Of a DNA stretch of 64,000 nt, positions 55,261 through 62,638 are shown one piece after another. Below the pieces are notes generated by a model. It had not been told where the DNA came from and ran no database searches. It saw only the letters and a program-made list of their open reading frames with translations. A program made the translations under genes and the position numbers. Numbering within the stretch: the first letter of the stretch is position 1; the number at the start of each line of letters is the position of its first letter. The stretch comes from Streptomyces sclerotialus (GTDB taxonomy: Bacteria; Actinomycetota; Actinomycetes; Streptomycetales; Streptomycetaceae): positions 2,442,501-2,506,500 of the forward strand of contig NZ_JBFOHP010000002.1 in NCBI RefSeq assembly GCF_040907265.1, written 5' to 3'.

Positions 55261-56283
55261 TCAGACGCGGACGCCGTACATGAAGGGCATGTTGTCCATG
55301 GCCTCGAAACGCACCGCGGCGCCCGGCTTGGGCGCGTGCAGCACCTGGCCGTTGCCCGCGTACAGGCCGATGTGGTGCAGGTCGCTGTAGAAGAGCACCA
55401 GGTCGCCCGGCTTGAGCTGGTCACGGCCGATCTGGGTGCCGGCGGACGCCTGCGCCTGCGAGGTGCGCGGCAGCGACTGGCCGGCCTGCTGGTACGCCCA
55501 GGAGGTCAGGCCCGAGCAGTCGAAGGAGGAGGGGCCGGTGGCGCCCCAGACGTACGGCGATCCTATCTTCGTCTTCGCGGCCGCGAGGGCGGCGGCGGCA
55601 CGCTGGGAGCTGGGGACGGCGCTGCCCAGGTCGACGCGGCTGTTGGCGCGGTTGGCGCGCTCCTCCTTCTTCTGGAGTTCGGCGCGCTCCTCCGCGGTGA
55701 GGGTGTTGAGCAGCTTCTGGGCCTTGCTGAGCTTGCCCTGGATCTCGTCCTTCTTGTCGCCCAGCGCCTTGCGGGTGTCGGCGAGGTCCTTGATCTTGTC
55801 CGCGGCCTCTTCGCGCTCCTGGGACAGGGTGCGCTGCTTGTCCGCGATGATCTTCAGCTGCGAGGCCTGCTTGCCGCTCAACTGGTCGAGCGTGGAGGCC
55901 TTTTCCAGATAGGTGTCCGGGTCACCGGAGAGGAAGAGCTGCACCGAGGGGTCGATGCTGCCGCTGCGGTACTGTCCCGAGGCCACGGCACCGATGCCCT
56001 TGCGGAGCTTGTTCAGCTCCTCCTGTCCGCGGGCGACCTTGTCCTGGAGGCGGTCGACCTCCTTCTGCAGCTTCTGCTGGTCCTCCTTGGCCCCGTTGTA
56101 CTTCTCGGTGGCCTGCTCCGCCTGCTCGTAGAGCTTGTCGACCTCGGACTTGACTTCTTCCTTGGTCGGCTTCGGCGCGGCCTGGGCGGCCTGGGAGGAG
56201 AGGGCGACTGCCGCAGCGGCGGTCGCGGTGAACACGGTGACGCGCGTGCGGCTCGGCTGCTTGGGTCGACGGTGGGACGCCAC
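55261..56283 (-). CDS. Secreted NlpC/P60 peptidoglycan endopeptidase (copy 2)
   Basis: 340 residues with the same layout as its neighbour: signal peptide cleaved around AQAAP (about residue 36), Lys/Glu-rich coiled coil (about 40-215), NlpC/P60 domain with SFDCSGLTSW and HHIGLYAG, C-terminus MPFMYGVRV. It is much richer in Lys/Gln than copy 1, whose coiled coil is Arg-rich. GTG 56283 follows AAGAAGGAG. The leader carries a c-di-AMP-riboswitch-like segment. Confidence 0.93.
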   Translation of the reverse strand: MASHRRPKQPSRTRVTVFTATAAAAVALSSQAAQAAPKPTKEEVKSEVDKLYEQAEQATEKYNGAKEDQQKLQKEVDRLQDKVARGQEELNKLRKGIGAVASGQYRSGSIDPSVQLFLSGDPDTYLEKASTLDQLSGKQASQLKIIADKQRTLSQEREEAADKIKDLADTRKALGDKKDEIQGKLSKAQKLLNTLTAEERAELQKKEERANRANSRVDLGSAVPSSQRAAAALAAAKTKIGSPYVWGATGPSSFDCSGLTSWAYQQAGQSLPRTSQAQASAGTQIGRDQLKPGDLVLFYSDLHHIGLYAGNGQVLHAPKPGAAVRFEAMDNMPFMYGVRV

Positions 56284-56307
56284 GGGGGCGAGCTCCTTCT
56301 TCCTTCA

Positions 56308-56374
56308 GCCGCCTACCGGGTGGTGGGGGGAACTGGGGTCCCCGGCTCCGCGTGAACGCCGCGGACTCGGCGGT
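56308..56374 (-). ncRNA. Shortened c-di-AMP (ydaO-type) riboswitch-like leader
   Basis: On the minus strand the leader reads CCGCCGAGTCC, then GCGGAGCCGGGGACCC, and later GGTAGGCGGCTGAAGGAAG. The ends match the 5' and 3' ends of ydaO elements, and CCGCC/GGCGG can form the closing stem. The middle conserved pieces (GGGGTGAATC, CAGCTAAC) are absent and the element is about 67 nt instead of about 150. It may be a deletion remnant or a reduced form. Confidence 0.45.
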
Positions 56375-56428
56375 TCCTTCACTGTTCATCCCGGTTGGAT
56401 GATCAACTGCATGAAGGTTCGAGGCCTG

Positions 56429-56458
56429 ACCTTAGTAACCGAGTTGTGATCGCTTCAA
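56429..56458 (-). promoter_or_regulatory. Candidate promoter of NlpC/P60 copy 2
   Basis: Minus strand TTGAAG (56458-56453), 18-nt spacer, TAAGGT (56434-56429). Gives a leader of about 140 nt containing the riboswitch-like segment. The rest of 56284-56600 shows nothing else recognisable. Confidence 0.45.
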
Positions 56459-56600
56459 ATCTTCACGGGAAAAAAGTTGGTCACACGCGCATCCTTTACC
56501 AATAGCGCACCGCCTGTAGCAGGGAATTGACGCTCAGACACCGGGAAAAGGCAGCCGGAGTGTTCTATCCCACACGGCGCGCACAGCGCTCCACGCGCGC

Positions 56601-57971
56601 TCAGGTACGGGCAAGTCGCTTGAGGAGAAGGGCCGATGCGACGGGACGGGCCCCCGCCTTCGCCACTCCGTCGGCCACCTCGCGGTCGGTGGAGACCACC
56701 ACGACCGGACGCCCCGGCGGTTCGGCCCGTACGAGCTGACGAATCAACTCATCGGCCGTTACGCCCGGTTTGCTGAAAAGAACCCTTACGCCCCGTGGTG
56801 GGGCGAGCAGCACCGGCGCCGCCAGCTCGGCACCGTCGAAGACGCACGTCATCTCCGCACCGGTCTGCGCGGCCAGTACGGCCAGGCCGCCCAGCAGCCG
56901 CAGCCGCTGCTTGTCCAGCGGCATCGTCGGATAGCCGGTCTTCGTGACGTTGTAGCCGTCCACCACGAGGTGGGCCTGGGGCAGCGCCAGGAGCTGGTCC
57001 AGCAACTGCGGATCCATGTCGGACAGCGCGCGGTTGGCGACGTCCTTCGGCGTCATCCGGCCCGGCTCCACCGCGTCGACCGTGTCGGCGGGGTGGACGT
57101 TGGCGGGCGGCAGCGCCAGTTCTCTGCGCAGCCCCTGAGCCGCGTCCAGCACGGTGTCCAGCAGCAGCCGGAGGCGCATGTCCTCCACGCTGCGCCCCTC
57201 GCGCGCGGCACGGCGGCCGGCCTCCAGCGCCGACTCCGCCTCCGCGACCCGGGCCTTCAGCCGGCGCATCTCGCTGTCGGCGGTCGCCTTCTCCGTGGCC
57301 GCCGCCGAGCGCAGCGACTCGGTCTCGGCCTCCGCCTTGCGCGCCGCGGCCTGGGCGCGCTTGACGTCGCTGAGCGCGCTGCGCAGCTTGCGCTGGAGCA
57401 CGTCGTTCTCCTTGCGCGCCGCTTCGAGGTCGCCTCTGGCCTTGTCGGCCTCGGTACGGGCCGCCGCCCGTGCCTCGGCCAGCTCCTCCCGCAGCCGCGC
57501 GAGCTCCCGCTCGGCCTCCTCGTCGGCCCGCAGCTCGTCGGCGCGCCGGACCTCCTCGCCCGCAGCGGCGACCAGCTTCACCCAGCCCGGCGGGCGCAGA
57601 ACGTACGCCGCCGCCGCGACGTCCTGCGGGTCGGCGGCGGCGGGCGGGGTGCCCTGCTGGAGGGCGTCGGCCAGTTCCCGCTGGGTCTCGCGGAGCCGGG
57701 CCGCGATCCGCTGCCGGAAGACCGGATCGCTCTCCAGGGCCGCGGCCATCGCGTTGCCCGCGAACTTCACCCGCCGGGAGGGCGTGAAGCGGGCGTACTG
57801 GCGCAGTGGTGGCGGGAGTTCGGCGACCGTCAGGCCGCCGAAGGACTCCGCGGTGAGCGCCACGACACGGCGCCGCACGCCCTCGGGCAGGGGACGGTCG
57901 AGCACTTCGTCGGCCGCACCGGCCTCCGGGTCGCGCTCTTCCCCCTCATGCCCTGCTGGACGCTCCACCAC
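56601..57971 (-). CDS. NYN-domain RNA-binding/nuclease-like protein with coiled coil
   Basis: 456 residues. A helical N-terminal domain (to about 130), a long charged coiled coil (about 140-260), then a C-terminal NYN (YacP/Rae1-like) domain: AHLVVDGYNVTKTGYP, TCVFDGAELAA, FSKPGVTADELIRQLV and VVVVSTDREVADGV. The Asp residues in these blocks are the metal-binding set of NYN nucleases. RNA cleavage or binding is inferred from the domain. It is followed upstream (18 nt) by a zinc-ribbon gene in the same orientation. Confidence 0.88.
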   Translation of the reverse strand: MVERPAGHEGEERDPEAGAADEVLDRPLPEGVRRRVVALTAESFGGLTVAELPPPLRQYARFTPSRRVKFAGNAMAAALESDPVFRQRIAARLRETQRELADALQQGTPPAAADPQDVAAAAYVLRPPGWVKLVAAAGEEVRRADELRADEEAERELARLREELAEARAAARTEADKARGDLEAARKENDVLQRKLRSALSDVKRAQAAARKAEAETESLRSAAATEKATADSEMRRLKARVAEAESALEAGRRAAREGRSVEDMRLRLLLDTVLDAAQGLRRELALPPANVHPADTVDAVEPGRMTPKDVANRALSDMDPQLLDQLLALPQAHLVVDGYNVTKTGYPTMPLDKQRLRLLGGLAVLAAQTGAEMTCVFDGAELAAPVLLAPPRGVRVLFSKPGVTADELIRQLVRAEPPGRPVVVVSTDREVADGVAKAGARPVASALLLKRLART

Positions 57972-57989
57972 TGCTGCACCGCTCCGATC

Positions 57990-58229
57990 TCAGGCGTCCG
58001 CGCCGGGCCGGTCCACCAGCTCGATCTGGTCGACCGCGTTGCACCAGCGGCAGCGGACGGACTCGATGCTCTCACTGAGCACCTCGCGCTCCTCGACCTT
58101 GGGCTCACCGGCCAGGTCGAGGTGGACGTACTCCACCACCTTGGACCGGCGGGTCACGTCGAAACGCGTGAGGTTGCCGCACAGCGTGCAGCGCCACCGG
58201 GTTTCGGCCGTCGGCAGGGGAACAGCCAT
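57990..58229 (-). CDS. Small zinc-ribbon protein
   Basis: 79 residues with two CxxC knuckles, CTLCGN (about residues 14-17) and CRWCNA (about 60-63), joined by a beta-rich stretch. ATG 58229 has GAGGA upstream; a TTG 21 nt earlier is a weaker alternative. It lies 18 nt before the NYN gene, so the two are probably co-transcribed. Function unknown; the fold suggests nucleic-acid or protein binding. Confidence 0.85.
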   Translation of the reverse strand: MAVPLPTAETRWRCTLCGNLTRFDVTRRSKVVEYVHLDLAGEPKVEEREVLSESIESVRCRWCNAVDQIELVDRPGADA

Positions 58230-58420
58230 TCTCTCGTCCTCTTTCGTCAAGCGTCGTGCGGTCGTGCGGATTCACGCGGTGCGCCGTCGAACTGCGGAAG
58301 TACGGAAAGTACTGCCCGTAACCCTACGGCCTGGCGGCGGCCCGCCGCCGTCCGCGCCCGGCTGCCGGAACACGGCGAGGCACTCTGTCCCCTTTGTGGC
58401 TATTACGGCATGATCACTTC

Positions 58421-59170
58421 ATGTCGGCCTCGCCCCCGTCCCTGCGCACCGTGTTCTCCCGTACGACCAACGTCCTCATCGGCATCTGCTGCGTGGTCTT
58501 CGTCATCGGCCCGGCGTCGGGGCTGAACGGGATACACGGCACGGGCGAATCGCTCCTGCAGGCACAGAGCGCGTACTTCGCCCGCTGGGGCGTCATCCCC
58601 CGCGACCTGTGGAGCGGCGACCCGAAGGCGCTGCTCACCCCGCTCACCGCGCTCTTCGTGCACGGCAGCTGGCTGCACCTGCTGGGCAACATGCTCTTCC
58701 TCTACGTCTTCGGGGGCATGGCCGAGGCCAGGACGGGCCGGCTGCACTTCGCGGTCTTCTACGTCCTGACCGGTTACGTGGCCCTGCTGGGCTACGCGGC
58801 GGCGCACGCCGATTCGGGCCAGACCCTGGTCGGCGCGTCCGGATCGATCTCCGGCGTGCTCGGCGCCTTCCTCTATCTCTTCCCCCGGGCGCGGGTGACC
58901 AGCCTCTTCCCGTTCCTCTTCTTCCTGCCGCTGCGCTTCCCTGCCTGGGCGGTGCTGCTCTTCTGGTTCGTGCTCCAGTGGCTGGCGGCGCAGCGCGCGG
59001 CGAGCGGCCCCGGCGTCGCCTACCTGGCCCACGTCGTGGGCTTCCTGCTGGGCTTCGGGTACGCCTGGGTCCGCTACCGCGTACCGGACGCTCCACCGCA
59101 GGCCGCGCCGGGGCTCCCCGGTAGGGTGGGGCCCACAGAACGGCCGACCGAGGGAGAGAGCCAACCGTGA
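58421..59170 (+). CDS. Rhomboid family intramembrane serine protease
   Basis: 249-residue membrane protease with six or so helices. The catalytic dyad is Ser140 in VGASGSISG and His204 in YLAHVVG; HLLGN (His86, Asn90) forms the oxyanion region. ATG 58421 has no SD; CATGAT ends 6 nt upstream, consistent with a leaderless transcript. The stop overlaps the start of the next gene (GTGA). Confidence 0.92.
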   Translation: MSASPPSLRTVFSRTTNVLIGICCVVFVIGPASGLNGIHGTGESLLQAQSAYFARWGVIPRDLWSGDPKALLTPLTALFVHGSWLHLLGNMLFLYVFGGMAEARTGRLHFAVFYVLTGYVALLGYAAAHADSGQTLVGASGSISGVLGAFLYLFPRARVTSLFPFLFFLPLRFPAWAVLLFWFVLQWLAAQRAASGPGVAYLAHVVGFLLGFGYAWVRYRVPDAPPQAAPGLPGRVGPTERPTEGESQP

Positions 59171-59448
59171 TCACTTCGATCGTGCTCATCAAGACCAGCG
59201 TGGACCAGATCCCGGAGATCGCCGAGAAGATCGCGGCCCTCGACGGCGTCAGCGAGGTCTACTCGGTCACCGGCGCGCACGACCTGATCGCGATGGTCCG
59301 GGTGGCCGAGCACGACGAGCTGGCCGACGTCATCCCCGGCCGGATCAGCAAGGTCCCCGGCGTCGCCTCCACCGAGACCCACATCGCGTTCCGCACGTAC
59401 TCTCAGCACGACCTGGAAGCGGCGTTCGCGATCGGGCTGGACGCCTGA
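59167..59448 (+). CDS. Stand-alone Lrp/AsnC ligand-binding (RAM) domain protein
   Basis: 93 residues with the alpha-beta RAM fold of Lrp/AsnC regulators (ALDGVSEVYSVTGAHDLIAMV, VASTETHIAFRTYS) but no helix-turn-helix. Such proteins bind amino acids or partner with full-length Lrp. The GTG start overlaps the rhomboid stop, implying coupled translation. Role unknown. Confidence 0.9.
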   Translation: MITSIVLIKTSVDQIPEIAEKIAALDGVSEVYSVTGAHDLIAMVRVAEHDELADVIPGRISKVPGVASTETHIAFRTYSQHDLEAAFAIGLDA

Positions 59449-59460
59449 CGCGCAACGCCG

Positions 59461-59487
59461 CGGCGGGGCCCCGCAGGGACCCCGCCG
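59461..59487. terminator. Hairpin between convergent RAM and aminotransferase genes
   Basis: 8-bp stem CGGCGGGG (59461-59468) with CCCCGCCG (59480-59487), 11-nt loop, centred in the 55-nt gap between two convergent genes. Confidence 0.5.
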
Positions 59488-59503
59488 TCCGTCGTCCGTG
59501 GTC

Positions 59504-60910
59504 TCAGACCGCCGCGCCGCGGTCCGGGACGCAGCGCCCCTCCTCGGTCCGGTAGGACCACCGCGCGCCCTCGGTGACGAGTTCCTTGACCGCCCGTACG
59601 AACCGCTCCACGTGCTCATCGGGCGTCCCCGCCCCGAAGCTCACCCGGATGGCGTTCAGCGACCGCTCCCCCGGCCGGGCGTCCGGCGCGCCGCACTCCC
59701 CCGGGTCCTGCGGGTCGCTGCCCAGCAGGGTCCGCACGAGCGGGTGGGCGCAGAAGAGTCCGTCCCGTACGCCGATGCCGTACTCCGCGGACAGCGCGGC
59801 AGCGAAGTGCGAGCTGTTCCAGCCCTCGACGACGAAGGACAGCACGCCCACCCGGGCGGCGTCGTCGCCGAAGAGCGAGAGCACCTTCACCTGCGCCACC
59901 TCGGCCAACCCGGCCCGCACCTTCGCGATCAGCTGCCGCTCCCGCGCGACCAGCGCGTCGAAGCCCGCCTCGGTCAGCGCCTTGCAGGCGGAGGCGATCG
60001 CGTACACGCCGATCACGTTCGGGGAACCGGCCTCATGGCGGGCGGCCGTGGTGTGCCACTCGACCGCCACTCCCCCGTCCTCCCGGCGCGCGACCGTACG
60101 GCTTGCGCCGCCGCCGGCCAGGTACGGCTCGGCCGCCTGCAGCCAGTCGGCGCGGCCGGCCAGCACGCCGGCCCCGAAGGGCGCGTAGAGCTTGTGGCCG
60201 GAGAAGGCCACCCAGTCCACGTCCAGGCCGGCGATGTCGACGGGGTGGTGCGGGGCGAGCTGGGCCGCGTCCAGGACGATCCGCGCGCCGTGCGCGTGGG
60301 CCGCGGCCGCCAGTTCACGTACCGGCCACAGCTCACCGGTCACGTTCGACGCGCCGGTCACGCACACCAGGGCCGGGCCGTAGGGCTCACGCGTGGCGAG
60401 CGCCTTCTCCAGCGTGTCGACCGCCTGCCGCGGGGAGCTCGGCGCGTCGAGATAGGTGACGGTCAGATCGTCCCGCTGCTCCCAGGGCAGCAGCGACGCG
60501 TGGTGCTCGGTCTCGAAGACGAACACCCGGGTGCCCGCGGGGAGCACGCCCGCCAGCAGGTTGAGCGAGTCGGTCGTGGACCGGGTGAAGACCACCTGGT
60601 CCGCCTCGCGGCACCCCAGGAACTCCGCGACCGTCTTCCGGCTGTTCTCGAAGAGGTCGGTGGAGAGCTGGGAGAGGTACCCGGCGCCGCGGTGCACGCT
60701 GCCGTAGTACGGCGCGTACGCGGCCACGTCGTCCCACACCCGTTGCAGGGCCGGGGCGCTGGCGGCGTAGTCCAGCGCGGCGTAGGTGACCTCGCCGCCG
60801 GTGACGAGCGGGACGCGCACGTCACGGCCGAGGACCGGCAGCGGCGCGGCGGCGGTGCAGGCGGGGTCGGCGTCGGCGGAGGGGATGGCGGTTTCAGCGC
60901 GCACGGACAT
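59504..60910 (-). CDS. Class V aminotransferase (cysteine desulfurase-like) under SAM riboswitch
   Basis: 468-residue PLP enzyme of the NifS/CsdA fold. LDYAASAPALQRVWD at the N-terminus, TRSTTDSLNLLA, VLDAAQLAPHHPVDI (PLP Asp), and the Lys in FSGHKLYAPFGAG that binds PLP. A Cys equivalent to the SufS persulfide Cys is not clearly placed, so desulfurase activity is uncertain; other class V reactions are possible. Start ATG 60910. The 340-nt leader carries a SAM-IV riboswitch, a mini-ORF and a terminator, tying the gene to sulfur/methionine status. Confidence 0.88.
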   Translation of the reverse strand: MSVRAETAIPSADADPACTAAAPLPVLGRDVRVPLVTGGEVTYAALDYAASAPALQRVWDDVAAYAPYYGSVHRGAGYLSQLSTDLFENSRKTVAEFLGCREADQVVFTRSTTDSLNLLAGVLPAGTRVFVFETEHHASLLPWEQRDDLTVTYLDAPSSPRQAVDTLEKALATREPYGPALVCVTGASNVTGELWPVRELAAAAHAHGARIVLDAAQLAPHHPVDIAGLDVDWVAFSGHKLYAPFGAGVLAGRADWLQAAEPYLAGGGASRTVARREDGGVAVEWHTTAARHEAGSPNVIGVYAIASACKALTEAGFDALVARERQLIAKVRAGLAEVAQVKVLSLFGDDAARVGVLSFVVEGWNSSHFAAALSAEYGIGVRDGLFCAHPLVRTLLGSDPQDPGECGAPDARPGERSLNAIRVSFGAGTPDEHVERFVRAVKELVTEGARWSYRTEEGRCVPDRGAAV

Positions 60911-61050
60911 GGCGGAGTCTCCCGGAGGCGTAAAACCGTACGAACGTACGGAGTAGGCGAATGACACGCACGGGGCGTGGAAGGAACCCGCGGGCGCGCA
61001 CATGAACCTCGTACGACGCGTACAGAGGGGCGCCACAGGCGGGGTGTGGG

Positions 61051-61070
61051 AAAAAGGGGCCGACCGGCCC
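61051..61070 (-). terminator. Leader terminator between SAM-IV riboswitch and aminotransferase gene
   Basis: Minus strand GGGCC-GGTC-GGCCC followed by C and five T (61055-61051). The stem starts at the stop codon of the leader mini-ORF. It lies about 140 nt before the aminotransferase start. Confidence 0.7.
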
Positions 61071-61090
61071 TATCGCATTCGCTGCATCAC
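61070..61090 (-). CDS. Six-codon leader ORF (VMQRMR) after the SAM-IV riboswitch
   Basis: GTG ATG CAG CGA ATG CGA TAG, with GAGGGA (61104-61099) 8 nt upstream. Two internal Met codons and a stop codon touching the terminator stem suggest a regulatory leader peptide rather than a functional protein. Inference from arrangement. Confidence 0.5.
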   Translation of the reverse strand: MMQRMR

Positions 61091-61127
61091 GGAAGAGCTC
61101 CCTCGATAACCAGGATCCCTGGCGAGG

Positions 61128-61244
61128 GATCCGCGCTTGCCGCGGGCCTTGCTGCCTGCGGCCTGGTCATCACCCGGGGCACCCCGCCACGGACGGAGGG
61201 TTGCCGGACAGCAAGCCGGGGCCTGATCGCTGTCACTCGTGACC
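61128..61244 (-). ncRNA. SAM-IV riboswitch
   Basis: Minus strand begins GGTCACGAGTGACAGCGATC and contains the SAM core GCAACCCTCC and GGGGTGCCCCGGGTGATGAC (the conserved 3' block), then GGCAAGCGCGGATC at the 3' end. Order and sequence match the SAM-IV family of Actinobacteria. It is followed by a hairpin, a mini-ORF and a terminator before the aminotransferase gene. Confidence 0.9.
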
Positions 61245-61252
61245 TGGCGAGA

Positions 61253-61280
61253 ATCATGCCACATGATCGCGGAGCCGCAA
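61253..61280 (-). promoter_or_regulatory. Candidate promoter for the SAM-IV leader
   Basis: Minus strand TTGCGG (61280-61275), 16-nt spacer, CATGAT (61258-61253). Transcription would begin close to the riboswitch 5' end at 61244. Confidence 0.5.
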
Positions 61281-61414
61281 GGGGCGTCCGGGATGCGGAC
61301 ACCCCTCGGCCGCCGGGGAGGGTCGTCTCCCCGTTGCCGGGTGCGGCGCCGTTGCGGCTTGTCGCGCAGTTCCCCGCGCCCTTAGCGGGGCGCGGGGTCG
61401 CCTGCGCCTCCGGG

Positions 61415-62479
61415 TTACGCCTGCGAGACGGTCACCCAGCGCTCCAGGACGCGCTGGGCCGACCCGGAATCGATCGCTTCGGCGGCCCGGGCGATCCCGG
61501 CCGCGATCTGCTCCGTGAGCGGCGCGTCCGTCGGCTCCAGCGCGACCAGCGCCGCCGCCGAGTTCAGCAGTACCGCGTCCCGTACCGGGCCCGTCTCACC
61601 AGCCAGCAGACGGCGCGCGACGTCCGCGTTGTAGGAGGCGTCCGCACCGCGCAGCGCCTCTACGGGGACCAGGCCGATGCCCACGTCCCGCGGGTCGAAG
61701 GACTCCTCGCGGACCGCGCCGTCGCGCACCACCCAGACCCGGGAGGTGGTGGTCGTCGTCAGCTCGTCGAGGCCGTCGTCACCGCGGAAGACCAGGGACG
61801 AGTGCCCGCGCTCGGCGAAGACGCCGGCGACGATGGGCGCCATCCTGGCGTCGGCCACCCCGACCGCCTGGGACCGGACCCGGGCCGGGTTGGTGAGCGG
61901 ACCGAGGAAGTTGAAGACGGTCCGGATCCCCAGCTGGCCGCGCGCCGCACCCACGTGCCGCAGCGCCGGGTGGAACTTCACCGCGAAGCAGAAGGTGATG
62001 CCCGCCTCCTCGGCGACCTCCACCACCCGGCGCGGCGTCAGGTCCAGGTTCACGCCCAGCTTCTCCAGGACGTCGGACGCGCCGCTGGCCGAGGACGCGG
62101 CGCGGTTGCCGTGCTTGACGACCTTCGCGCCCGTGCCGGCGACCACGACCGAGGACATCGTGGAGATGTTGACGGTCTTGGCGCCGTCGCCGCCGGTCCC
62201 GACGATGTCCACGCTGGGGCCCGGTACCTCGATGAGGTTGGCGTGCTCGTACATCGCGCGGACCAGTCCGGAGATCTCCGCGACGGTCTCGCCCTTGGCG
62301 CGCAGGGCCACCGCGAAGCCGGCGATCTGCGCGTCGCTGGCCTCGCCGCGCATGATCCGGTCCATCGCCCACTCGGTGGAGTCGGCGGAGAGGTCACGGC
62401 CTTCGAGGAGGGCGTTCAGCACGCCCGGCCAGGTGCGGGCCGCCACGCTGCCGCCGCCATCCGGGGTCACAACGTTCAT
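61415..62479 (-). CDS. trpD: Anthranilate phosphoribosyltransferase
   Basis: 354-residue enzyme transferring the phosphoribosyl group of PRPP to anthranilate in tryptophan synthesis. The PRPP-binding loop is [18 protein letters not shown] (about residues 90-107). [21 protein letters not shown] and [11 protein letters not shown] are family blocks. ATG 62479 has AGGAG at suitable distance. No other trp genes flank it; it sits after qcrB with a terminator in between, an arrangement usual for streptomycetes. Confidence 0.95.
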   Translation of the reverse strand: MNVVTPDGGGSVAARTWPGVLNALLEGRDLSADSTEWAMDRIMRGEASDAQIAGFAVALRAKGETVAEISGLVRAMYEHANLIEVPGPSVDIVGTGGDGAKTVNISTMSSVVVAGTGAKVVKHGNRAASSASGASDVLEKLGVNLDLTPRRVVEVAEEAGITFCFAVKFHPALRHVGAARGQLGIRTVFNFLGPLTNPARVRSQAVGVADARMAPIVAGVFAERGHSSLVFRGDDGLDELTTTTTSRVWVVRDGAVREESFDPRDVGIGLVPVEALRGADASYNADVARRLLAGETGPVRDAVLLNSAAALVALEPTDAPLTEQIAAGIARAAEAIDSGSAQRVLERWVTVSQA

Positions 62480-62542
62480 GGTCCACACTCCTGGTTCGTC
62501 CCAACTGCTTCGGTCGAGCCTATCGGGCCCGGTGCAACGCCG

Positions 62543-62575
62543 GAGGGCCCTGTCCGGTGCTCGGACAGGGCCCTC
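62543..62575 (-). terminator. Terminator of the qcr operon
   Basis: Perfect 14-bp stem GAGGGCCCTGTCCG (62543-62556) with its complement (62562-62575), 5-nt loop, 63 nt after the qcrB stop. Confidence 0.8.
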
Positions 62576-62638
62576 TGGGTGGCGTTCTTTGCTACGTGCT
62601 CGGGGTCGGCCCGGTGTGCAGACCTGGCCCCGTGGAGA

